DNA from: Coriaria nepalensis
Taxonomy: Eukaryota; Streptophyta; Magnoliopsida; Cucurbitales; Coriariaceae
DNA: 64,000 bases
Direction: 5' to 3'
NCBI GenBank assembly: GCA_027186245.1
Contig: CP114481.1
Span: 20,615,501-20,679,500 of the forward strand
Each line of letters begins with the position of its first letter. Within the stretch, counting starts at the first letter, position 1. This document shows, piece after piece, positions 1-9,010 of the stretch. A program made the translations under genes and the position numbers. The notes below the pieces were generated by a model. That model had not been told where the DNA came from. It searched no databases and saw only the letters and a list, made by a program, of their open reading frames with translations.

Positions 1-62
1 TTCATTTGAAAGCAATTAAAATGAATTCTATTTTCGCACTTCGAACCCGACTTTCGTACATA

Positions 63-90
63 ACTTGCAAATGATCATTTAAGGGCAAGT
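63..90. repeat. Inverted repeat in subunit A (ACTTGC/GCAAGT)
   Basis: Perfect 6-bp arms ACTTGC (63-68) and GCAAGT (85-90) with a 16-bp spacer. The outer flanks cata and atg extend the pairing with one bulged base. The same element with the same 16-bp spacer is found at the matching place in B and C. Later A copies with 'ctgtctaatg' (for example near 8216) lose the left arm. Function is unknown. Short dyads of this kind have been proposed to favour non-B DNA at centromeres, but nothing here shows that. Confidence 0.85.
69..80. repeat. 12-bp perfect palindrome AAATGATCATTT in the A spacer
   Basis: Occupies the first 12 of the 16 spacer bases between the arms of the A dyad, so one symmetric element is nested in another. 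The 10-bp core AATGATCATT is kept in most A copies whether the preceding bases read 'gca' or 'gct'. Some copies change the core to 'aattatcattt' (for example near 5650). B and C have no palindrome here. Confidence 0.8.
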
Positions 91-142
91 ATGCGTTTGT
101 TTTATTTGAGATTCATGTCAATGAGTCCTTTCAAGTCACTAA

Positions 143-284
143 TTTATTTGAAAACAATTCAAAGGAATTCCATTTTTACACTTCAAACACTACTTTCGCG
201 GATCACTTGTTGATGATCTTTTTATGACAAGTATGCATTTCTTTTATCTTATATTCATTTCAATGACTCTTTTCAAGACACTAA
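143..284 (+). repeat. Subunit B of the monomer (142 bp)
   Basis: Second third, homologous to A and C. Two main start types alternate through the array: 'tttatttgaaaacaatt', as here, and 'tgcatttgaaaaaaatt', first seen at about 2290. The middle also alternates between 'tttcccgcat' and 'tttcgcggatc'. The B copies that start a TTG-initiated open frame of 60-72 codons mostly have the second start type. The end is tcaagacactaa, parallel to the end of A. Its inverted repeat is ACTTGT...ACAAGT at 205-232. Confidence 0.92.
205..232. repeat. Inverted repeat in subunit B (ACTTGT/ACAAGT)
   Basis: Perfect 6-bp arms at 205-210 and 227-232, spacer 16 bp. Compared with A, one base differs in each arm and the two differences are complementary (C to T on the left, G to A on the right). 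Other B copies mix arms (ACTTGC with ACAAGT, one mismatch) or break the right arm ('aagaaatgtatg' or 'gacaactatg'). Confidence 0.82.
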
Positions 285-429
285 ATCTTTTGGAAGCCAT
301 TGGAGCGAATACTATTTTCGCATTTCAAACGCGAGCATCGCGCATAGCTTGCATATGATTTTTTGAAGGCAAGTATGAATTTGTTTAATCTTAGAGTCAT
401 CATCTCAGTGACTCTTTGAAACTCACTAA
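285..429 (+). repeat. Subunit C of the monomer (145 bp)
   Basis: Last third, 3 bp longer than A and B. The extra bases lie in the cttagagtcatcatctca stretch before the terminal tgactctttgaaa. C is the most variable third. Its centre reads acgcgagcatcgcgc, acacgactttcgcgc, acacgaccatcgcgc or acatgaccatcgcgc in different copies. Its inverted repeat is GCTTGC...GCAAGT at 347-374. The 142/142/145 lengths mean each subunit shifts the reading frame by one base, while the full monomer (143 codons) restores it. Confidence 0.92.
347..374. repeat. Inverted repeat in subunit C (GCTTGC/GCAAGT)
   Basis: Arms CTTGC and GCAAG pair over 5 bp, with a 16-bp spacer between the 6-base blocks at 347-352 and 369-374. 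Some C variants have longer arms: CTTGCAT (1206-1212) with ATGCAAG (1225-1231), and CTTGCC (25955-25960) with GGCAAG (25975-25980). Confidence 0.8.
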
Positions 430-456
430 TTCATTTGAACGCAATTAAAATGAATT
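428..456. repeat. Inverted repeat at the C/A junction (AATTCATTT/AAATGAATT)
   Basis: Perfect 9-bp arms at 428-436 and 448-456, spacer 11 bp, spanning the junction between one monomer and the next. It recurs at most monomer boundaries. The right arm overlaps the EcoRI site of A. The arms shorten where A begins 'aaatgaaatc' (for example near 2168). Confidence 0.75.
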
Positions 457-2140
457 CTATTTTCGCACTTCGAACCCGACTTTCGTACATAACTTGCAAA
501 TGATCATTTAAGGGCAAGTATGCGTTTGTTTTATTTGAGATTCATGTCAATGAGTCCTTTCAAGTCACTAATTTATTTGAATACAAATCAAAGGAATTCC
601 ATTTTTACACTTCAAACACTACTTTCGCGGATCACTTGTTGATGATCTTTTTATGACAAGTATGCATTTCTTTTATCTTATATTCATTTCAATGACTCTT
701 TTCAAGACACTAAATCTTTTGGAAGCCATTGGAGCGAATACTATTTTCGCATTTCAAACGCGAGCATCGCGCATAGCTTGCATATGATTTTTTGAAGGCA
801 AGTATGAATTTGTTTAATCTTAGAGTCATCATCTCAGTGACTCTTTGAAACTCACTAATTCATTTGAACGCAATTAAAATGAATTCTATTTTCGCACTTC
901 GAACCCGACTTTCGTACATAACTTGCAAATGATCATTTAAGGGGAAGTATGCGTTTGTTTTATTTGAGATTCATGTCAATGATTCCTTTCAAGTCACTAA
1001 TTTATTTGAAAACAATTCAAAGGAATTCCATTTTTACACTTCAAACACTACTTTCCCGCATCACTTGCTAATGATCTTTTTAAGACAAGTATGCATTTGT
1101 TTTATCTTATATTCATTTCAATGAGTCTTTTCAAGACACTAAATCTTTTTGAAGCCATTGGAGCGAATACTATTTTCGCATTTCAAACACGACTTTCGCG
1201 CATGGCTTGCATATTATTTTTTGAATGCAAGTATGAATTTGTTTTATTTTAGTGTCATTATCTCAATGACTTTTTGAAAGTCACTAATTCATTTGAAAGC
1301 AATTAAAATGAATTCTATTTTCGCACTTCGAACCCGACTTTCGTACATAACTTGCTAATGATCATTTAAGGGCAAGTATGCGTTTGTTTTATTTGAGATT
1401 CATGTCGATGAGTCCTTTGAAGTCACTAATTTATTTGAAAACAATTCAAAGGAATTCCATTTTTACACTTCAAACACTACCTTCGCGGATCACTTGTTGA
1501 TGATCTTTTTAAGACAAGTATGCATTTGTTTTATGTTATATTCATTTCAATGAGCCTTTTCAAGACACTAAATTATTTGGAAGCCATTGGAGCGAATAGT
1601 ATTTTCGCATTTCAAACACGACTTTCGCGCATAGTTTGCATATGATTTTTTGAAGGCAAGTATGAATTTGTTTAATCTTAGAGTCATCATCTCAGTGACT
1701 CTTTGAAACTCACAAATTCATTTGAACGCAATTAAAATGAATTCTATTTTCGCACTTCGAACCCGACTTTCGTACATAACTTGCAAATGATCATTTAAGG
1801 GGAAGTATGCGTTTGTTTTATTTGAGATTCATGTCAATGATTCCTTTCAAGTCACTAATTTATTTGAAAACAATTCAAAGGAATTCCATTTTTACACTTC
1901 AAACACTACTTTCCCGCATCACTTGCTAATGATCTTTTTAAGACAAGTATGCATTTGTTTTATCTTATATTCATTTCAATGAGTCTTTTCAAGACACTAA
2001 ATCTTTTTGAAGCCATTGGAGCGAATACTATTTTCGCATTTCAAACACGACTTTCGCGCATGGCTTGCATATTATTTTTTGAATGCAAGTATGAATTTGT
2101 TTTATTTTAGTGTCATTATCTCAATGACTTTTTGAAAGTC

Positions 2141-2150
2141 ATTATAATTC
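2141..2150 (+). other. 2-bp insertion at a monomer boundary
   Basis: The usual 'tcactaattc' or 'tcattaattc' junction reads 'tcattataattc', adding 2 bp. It makes monomer 1717-2147 431 bp long and shifts all later starts by +2. I saw it only once, so it looks like a private event that has not spread. Confidence 0.8.
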
Positions 2151-4292
2151 ATTTGAAAGCAATTAAAATGAAATCTATTTTCGCACTTCGAACCCGACTT
2201 TCGTACATAACTTGCTAATGATCATTTAAGGGCAAGTATGCATTTGTTTTATTTGAGATTCATGTCAATGAGTCTTTTCAAGTCACTAATGCATTTGAAA
2301 AAAATTCAAATGAATTTTATTTTTGCACTTCAAAAACTACTTTCGCGGATCACTTGTTGATGATCTTTTTAAGACAAGTATGCATTTGTTTTATCTTATA
2401 TTCATTTCAATGAGTCTTTTCAAAACACTAAATCTTTTGGAAGCCATTGGAGCGAATACTATTTTCGTATTTCAAACACGACCATCGCGCATAGCTTGCA
2501 TACGATTTTTTGAAGGCAAGTATGAATTTGTTTAATCTTAGAGTCATCATCTCAATGACTTTTTGAAAGTCACTAATTCATTTGAAAGCAATTAAAATGA
2601 ATTCTATTTTCGCACTTCGAACCCGACTTTCGTACATAACTTGCTAATGATCATTTAAGGGCAAGTATGCGTTTGTTTTATTTGAGATTCATGTCAATGA
2701 GTCTTTTGAAGTCACTAATGCATTTGAAAAAAATTCAAATGAATTCCATTTTTGCACTTCAAAAATTACTTTCGCGGATCACTTGTTGATGATCTTTTTA
2801 AGACAAGTATGCGTTTGTTTTATCTTATATTCATTTCATTGAGTCTTTTCGAGACACTAAATCATTTGGAAGCCATTGGAGCGAATACTATTTTCGCATT
2901 TCAAACACGACTTTCGCGCATAGCTTGCATATGATTTTTTGAAGGCAAGTATGAATTTGTTTAATCTTAGAGTCATCATCTCAGTGACTCTTTGAAACTC
3001 ACTAATTCATTTGAACGCAATTAAAATGAATTCTATTTTCACACTTCGAACCCGACTTTCGTACATAACTAGCAAATGATCATTTAAGGGCAAGTATGCG
3101 TTTGTTTTATTTGAGATTCATGTCAATGAGTCCTTTCAAGTCACTAATTTATTTGAAAACAATTCAAAGGAATTCCATTTTTACACTTCAAACACTACTT
3201 TCCCGCATCACTTGTTGATGATCTTTTTATGACAAGCATGCATTTCTTTTATCTTATATTCATTTCAATGACTCTTTTCAAGACACTAAATCTTTTGGAA
3301 GCCATTGGAGCGAATACTATTTTCGCATTTCAAACGCGAGCATCGCGCATAGCTTGCATATGATTTTTTGAAGGCAAGTATGAATTTGTTTAATCTTAGA
3401 ATCATCATCTCAGTGACTCTTTGAAACTCACTAATTCATTTGAACGCAATTAAAATGAATTCTATTTTCGCACTTCGAACCCGACTTTCGTACATAACTT
3501 GCAAATGATCATTTAAGGGCAAGTATGCGTTTGTTTTATTTGAGATTCATGTCAATGAGTCCTTTCAAGTCACTAATTGATTTGAAAACAATTCAAAGGA
3601 ATTCCATTTTTACACTTCAAACACTACTTTCCCGCATCACTTGCTAATGATCTTATTAAGACAAGTATGCTTTTTTTTTATCTTATATTCATTTCAATGA
3701 GTCTTTTCAAGACACTAAATCATTTGGAAGCCATTGGAGCGAATACTATTTTCGCATTTCAAACACGACTTTCGCGCATAGCTTGTATATGATTTTTTTA
3801 AGGCAAGTTTGAATTTGTTTAATCTTAGAGTCATCATCTCAATGACACTTTGAAAGTCACAAATTCATTTGAACACAATTAAAATGAATTTTGTTTTCGC
3901 ACTTCGAACCCGACTTTCGTACATAACTTGCAAATGATCATTTAAGGGCAAGTATGCGTTTGTTTTATTTGAGATTCATGTCAATGAGTCCTTTCAAGTC
4001 ACTAATTTGTTTGAAAACAATTCAAAGGAATTACATTTTTACACTTCAAACACTACTTTCCCGCATCACTTGCTAATGATCTTTTTAGGACAAGTATGCA
4101 TTTGTTTTATCTTATATTCATTTCAATGACTCTTTTCAAGACACTAAATCTTTTGGAAGCCATTGGAGCGAATACTATTTTCGCATTTCAAACACGACTT
4201 TCGCGCATGGGTTGCATATTATTTTTTGAATGCAAGTATGAATTTGTTTTATTTTAGTGTCATTATCTCAATGACTTTTTGAAAGTCACTAA

Positions 4293-4720
4293 TTCATTTG
4301 AAAGCAATTAAAATGAATTCTATTTTCGCACTTCGAACCCTACTTTCGTACATAACTTGCTAATGATCATTTAAGGGCAACCATGCATTTGTTTTATTTG
4401 AGATTTATATCAATGAGTCTTTTGAAGTCACTAATGCATTTGAAAAAAATTCAAATGAATTCTATTTTTGCACTTCAAACACTACTTTCGCGGATCACTT
4501 GTTGATGATCTTTTTAAGACAAGTATGCATTTGATTTATCTGATATTTATTTCAATGAGTCTTTTCAAGACACTAAATCTTTTGGAACCATTGGAGCGAA
4601 TACTATTTTCGCATTTCAAACACGAGTTTCGCGCATAGCTTGCATATGATTTTTTGAAGGCAAGTACGAATTTGTTTTATTTTAGAGTCCTCATCTCAAT
4701 GACTCTTTAAAAGTCATTAA
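4293..4720 (+). repeat. 428-bp monomer missing one G in subunit C
   Basis: The conserved 'ggaagccattgg' at the start of C reads 'ggaaccattgg' (about 4585). The only other monomer with this 1-bp loss starts at 23035. The shared loss shows that the two beta blocks descend from one copy. Confidence 0.85.
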
Positions 4721-6007
4721 TTCATTTGAAAGCAATTAAAATGAATTCTATTTTCGCACTTCGAACCCGACTTTCGTACATAACTTGCGAATGATCATTT
4801 AAGGGCAAGTATGCGTTTGCTTTATTTGAGATTCATGTCAATGAGTATTTTCAAGTCACTAATTTATTTGAAAACAATTCAAATGAATTCTATTTTTACA
4901 CTTCAAACACTACTTTCCCACATAACTTGCTAATGATCTTTTTAAGACAAGTATGCATTTGTTTTATCTTATATTCATTTCAATGAGTCTTTTCAAGACA
5001 CTAACTCTTTTTGAAGCCATTGGAGCGAATACTATTTTCGCATTTCAAACACGACCATCGCGCATAGCTTGCATATGATTTTTTGAAGGCAAGTATGAAT
5101 TTGTTTAATCTTAGAGTCATCATCTCAACAACTCTTCGAAAGTCAGTAATTCATTTGAACACAATTTAAATGAATTCTATTTTCGCACTTCGAACCCGAC
5201 TTTCGAATATAACTTGCTAATGATCATTTAAGGGCAAGTATGCGTTTATTTTATTTGAGATTCATGTCAATGAGTCTTTTCAAGCCACTAATGCATTTGA
5301 AAAAAATTCCAATGAATTCTAGTTTTGCACTTCAAACATTACTTTCGCGGATCACTTGTTGATGATCTTTTTAAGAAATGTATGCATTTGATTTATCTTA
5401 TATTTATTTCAATGAGTCTTTTCAAGACACTAAATCAATTGGAAGCCATTGGAGCGAATACTATTTTCGCATTTCATACATGACCATCGCGCATAGCTTG
5501 CATATGATTTTTTGAAGGCAAGTATGAATTCGTTTAATCTTAGGGCCATCATCTCAGTGACTCTTTGAAAGTCACTAATTCATTTGAACACAATTAAAAT
5601 GAATTCTATTTTCGCACTTCGAACCCGATTTTCGTACATAACTTGCTAATTATCATTTAAGGGCAAGTATGCGTTTGTTTTATTTGAGATTCATGACAAT
5701 GAGTCCTTTCAAGTCACTAATGCATTTGAAAAAAATTCAAATGAATTCTATTTTTGCACTTCAAACACTACTTTCGCGGATCACTTGTTGATGATCTTTT
5801 TAAGACAAGTATGCATTTCTTTTATCTTATATTCATTTCAATGAGTCTTTTCAAGACACTAAATCTTTTGGAAGCCGTTGGAACAAATACTATTTTCGCA
5901 TTTCAAACACGACTTTCGCGCATAGCTTGCATATGATTTTTTGAAGGCAAGTACGAATTTGTTTTCTTTTAGAGTCCTCATCTCAATGACTCTTTAAAAG
6001 TCATTAA
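4721..6007 (+). repeat. 1,287-bp tandem duplication, copy 1
   Basis: Three monomers repeated immediately at 6008-7294, nearly base for base. Shared rare variants include 'cttgcgaatgatc' (4784 and 6071), 'aattccaatgaattctag', 'aagaaatgtatgc' and 'gccgttggaacaaat'. Differences are few, for example 'gagtattttcaag' versus 'gagtcctttcaag' in the first A subunit, and 'ctcaacaactcttcg' versus 'ctcagtgactctttg'. The exact ends are uncertain by up to some hundred bases because flanking monomers are similar. Confidence 0.82.
5723..5743. repeat. Inverted repeat at the A/B junction (CATTTGAA/TTCAAATG)
   Basis: 8-bp perfect arms at 5723-5730 and 5736-5743 around a 5-A spacer. This is the form in B copies that begin 'tgcatttg'. 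The other B type, beginning 'tttatttg', keeps a 6- or 7-bp version (TTTGAA/TTCAAA at 147-152 and 158-163) with an aacaa spacer. Representative copy listed. Confidence 0.75.
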
Positions 6008-7294
6008 TTCATTTGAAAGCAATTAAAATGAATTCTATTTTCGCACTTCGAACCCGACTTTCGTACATAACTTGCGAATGATCATTTAAGGGCAAGTATG
6101 CGTTTGCTTTATTTGAGATTCATGTCAATGAGTCCTTTCAAGTCACTAATTTATTTGAAAACAATTCAAATGAATTCTATTTTTACACTTCAAACACTAC
6201 TTTCCCACATAACTTGCTAATGATCTTTTTAAGACAAGTATGCATTTGTTTTATCTTATATTCATTTCAATGAGTCTTTTCAAGACACTAACTCTTTTTG
6301 AAGCCATTGGAGCGAATACTATTTTCGCATTTCAAACACGACCATCGCGCATAGCTTGCATATGATTTTTTGAAGGCAAGTATGAATTTGTTTAATCTTA
6401 GAGTCATCATCTCAGTGACTCTTTGAAACTCACTAATTCATTTGAACGCAATTAAAATGAATTCTATTTTCGCACTTCGAACCCGACTTTCGATTATAAC
6501 TTGCTAATGATCATTTAAGGGCAAGTATGCGTTTATTTTATTTGAGATTCATGTCAATGAGTCTTTTCAAGCCACTAATGCATTTGAAAAAAATTCCAAT
6601 GAATTCTAGTTTTGCACTTCAAACATTACTTTCGCGGATCACTTGTTGATGATCTTTTTAAGAAATGTATGCATTTGATTTATCTTATATTTATTTCAAT
6701 GAGTCTTTTCAAGACACTAAATCAATTGGAAGCCATTGGAGCGAATACTATTTTCGCATTTCATACATGACCATCGCGCATAGCTTGCATATGATTTTTT
6801 GAAGGCAAGTATGAATTCGTTTAATCTTAGGGCCATCATCTCAGTGACTCTTTGAAAGTCACTAATTCATTTGAACACAATTAAAATGAATTCTATTTTC
6901 GCACTTCGAACCCGATTTTCGTACATAACTTGCTAATTATCATTTAAGGGCAAGTATGCGTTTGTTTTATTTGAGATTCATGACAATGAGTCCTTTCAAG
7001 TCACTAATGCATTTGAAAAAAATTCAAATGAATTCTATTTTTGCACTTCAAACACTACTTTCGCGGATCACTTGTTGATGATCTTTTTAAGACAAGTATG
7101 CATTTCTTTTATCTTATATTCATTTCAATGAGTCTTTTCAAGACACTAAATCTTTTGGAAGCCGTTGGAACAAATACTATTTTCGCATTTCAAACACGAC
7201 TTTCGCGCATAGCTTGCATATGATTTTTTGAAGGCAAGTACGAATTTGTTTTCTTTTAGAGTCCTCATCTCAATGACTCTTTAAAAGTCATTAA
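6008..7294 (+). repeat. 1,287-bp tandem duplication, copy 2
   Basis: Second copy of the three-monomer block at 4721-6007. The 60-codon open frame at 7041-7223 translates identically to the one at 5754-5936, as expected of a recent duplication. The following monomer (7295) begins the next beta variant. Confidence 0.82.
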
Positions 7295-8129
7295 TTCATT
7301 TGAAAGCAATTAAAATGAATTCTATTTTCGCACTTCGAACCCGACTTTCGTACATAACTTGCTAATGATCATTTAAGGGCAAGTATGCGTTTGCTTTATT
7401 TGAGATTCATGTCAATGAGTATTTTCAAGTCACTAATTTATTTGAAAACAATTCAAATGAATTCTATTTTTACACTTCAAACACTACTTTCCCGCATAAC
7501 TTGCTAATGATCTTTTTAAGACAAGTATGCATTTGTTTTATCTTATATTCATTTCAATGAGTCTTTTCAAGACACTAAATCTTTTTGAAGCCATTGGAGG
7601 GAATACTATTTTCGCATTTCAAACACGACAATCGCGCATAGCTTGCATATGATTTTTTGAAGGCAAGTATGAATTTGTTTAATCTTAGAGTCATCATCTC
7701 AACGACTCTTTGAAAGTCACTAATTCATTTGAACACAATTAAAATGAATTCTATTTTCGCACTTCGAACCCGACATTCGTACATAACTTGCTAATGATCA
7801 TTTAAGGGCAAGTATGCGTTTGTTTTATTTGAGATTCATGTCAATGAGTCTTTTCAAGCCACTAATGCATTTGAAAAAAATTCAAATGAATTCTATTTTT
7901 GCACTTCAAACACTACTTTCGCGGATCACTTGTTGATGATCTTTTTAAGAAATGTATGCATTTGATTTATCTTATATTTATTTCAATGAGTCTTTTCAAG
8001 ACACTAAATCATTTGGAAGCCATTGGAGCGAATACTATTTTCGCATTTCAAACACGACTTTCGCGCATAGCTTGCATAAGATTTTTTGAAGGCAAGTACG
8101 AATTTGTTTTATTTTAGAGTTATCATCTC

Positions 8130-8150
8130 AATGACTCTTTGAAAGTCATT
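8130..8150. repeat. Inverted repeat at the end of C (AATGACT/AGTCATT)
   Basis: 7-bp arms at 8130-8136 and 8144-8150, 7-base loop ctttgaa. A second form at 5556-5576 is AGTGACT/AGTCACT with the same loop. The single differing base in each arm is complementary, so both forms pair fully. Unpaired combinations also exist, such as 'gtgactctttgaaactcac', so pairing is not universal. Confidence 0.72.
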
Positions 8151-9010
8151 AATTCATTTGAAAGCAATTAAAATGAATTCTATTTTCGCACTTCGAACCC
8201 GACTTTCGTACATAACTGTCTAATGATCATTTAAGGGCAAGTATGCATTTTTTTTATTTGAGATTCATGTCAATGAGTCTTTTCAAGTCACTAATTTATT
8301 TGAAAACAATTCAAATGAATTCTATTTTTACACTTCAAACACCACTTTCCCGCATAACTTGCTAATGATCTTTTTAAGACAACTATGCATTTGTTTTATC
8401 TTATATTCATTTCAATGACTCTTTTCAAGACACTAAATCTTTTGGAAGCCATTGGAGCGAATACTATTTTCGCATTTCAAACGCGAGCATCGCGCATAGC
8501 TTGCATATGATTTTTTGAAGGCAAGTATGAATTTGTTTAATCTTAGAGTCATCATCTCAGTGACTCTTTGAAACTCACTAATTCATTTGAACGCAATTAA
8601 AATGAATTCTATTTTCGCACTTCGAACCCGACTTTCGTACATAACTTGCAAATGATCATTTAAGGGCAAGTATGCGTTTGTTTTATTTGAGATTCATGTC
8701 AATGAGTCCTTTCAAGTGACTAATTTATTTGAAAACAATTCAAAGGAATTCCATTTTTACACTTCAAACACTACTTTCCCGCATCACTTGCTAATGATCT
8801 TTTTAAGACAAGTATGCATTTGTTTTATCTTATATTCATTTCAATGAGTCTTTTCAAGACACTAAATCTTTTTGAAGCCATTGGAGCGAATACTATTTTC
8901 GCATTTCAAACACGACTTTCGCGCATGGCTTGCATATTATTTTTTGAATGCAAGTATGAATTTGTTTTATTTTAGTGTCATTATCTCAATGACTTTTTGA
9001 AAGTCATTAA

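Larger units (their letters stand above)
1..142 (+). repeat. Subunit A of the monomer (142 bp)
   Basis: First third of the monomer. It aligns with B and C along its length. Shared blocks are the tttgaa...caatt start, ctattttcgca...ttc near 27-42, the ACTTGC...GCAAGT inverted repeat at 63-90, gtatgcgtttgtttta after it, and the terminal tcaagtcactaa. Private to A are the TTCGAACCCGAC segment near 40-52 and the palindrome AAATGATCATTT at 69-80. Across the array A occurs in several recurring variants, for example 'gcaaatgatc' versus 'gctaatgatc', and 'cttgc' versus 'ctgtc' before the palindrome. Confidence 0.93.
1..429 (+). repeat. Reference 429-bp satellite monomer (first copy)
   Basis: First complete monomer, used here as the coordinate reference. 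It consists of three related subunits, A (1-142), B (143-284) and C (285-429). EcoRI sites (GAATTC) fall at 23-28 in A and 165-170 in B, predicting 142- and 287-bp fragments from copies that keep both. A BclI site (TGATCA) lies at 72-77. Both EcoRI sites and the BclI site recur in most but not all later monomers. The choice of base 1 as the start is a convention set by the window edge, not a biological boundary. Confidence 0.95.
1..4292 (+). repeat. Alpha-type satellite block 1 (10 monomers)
   Basis: Monomers starting at 1, 430, 859, 1288, 1717, 2148, 2577, 3006, 3435 and 3864. Alpha marks are 'aaaggaattcc' in most B subunits, 'gcgagcatcgcg' in several C subunits and A copies with 'gcaaatgatc'. 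Monomers 1 and 430 are nearly the same. The pair from 859 is repeated from 1717, sharing 'ggggaagtatgcg' at 942 and 1800 and 'atgattcc' just after. A 2-bp insertion lies at the 2145-2147 boundary. No gene or insertion is seen. Confidence 0.85.
4293..8581 (+). repeat. Beta-type satellite block 1 (10 monomers) with internal duplication
   Basis: Monomers starting at 4293 (428 bp), 4721, 5150, 5579, 6008, 6437, 6866, 7295, 7724 and 8153. Beta marks are B copies beginning 'tgcatttgaaaaaaatt', C centres with 'accatcgcg' or 'catacatgacc', 'tacgaatttg' after the C dyad, and A copies with 'gcgtttgctttatt'. The first three monomers after 4720 are duplicated in tandem. A related copy of this block begins at 23035. 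No gene is seen. Confidence 0.82.

Noticed and set aside
37..60. CENP-B box (nTTCGnnnnAnnCGGGn) in subunit A.
   Set aside because: The minus strand has CGGG and the central A in place, but the TTCG part reads 'tgta'. Variants with 'ttcgaacata' have a CGAA, but 2 bp too close. No intact box was found in A, B or C.
2577..4292. Further clear higher-order period in the first alpha block.
   Set aside because: Monomers 2577-4292 share alpha marks, but I could not define a regular multi-monomer period beyond the pair repeated at 859 and 1717.
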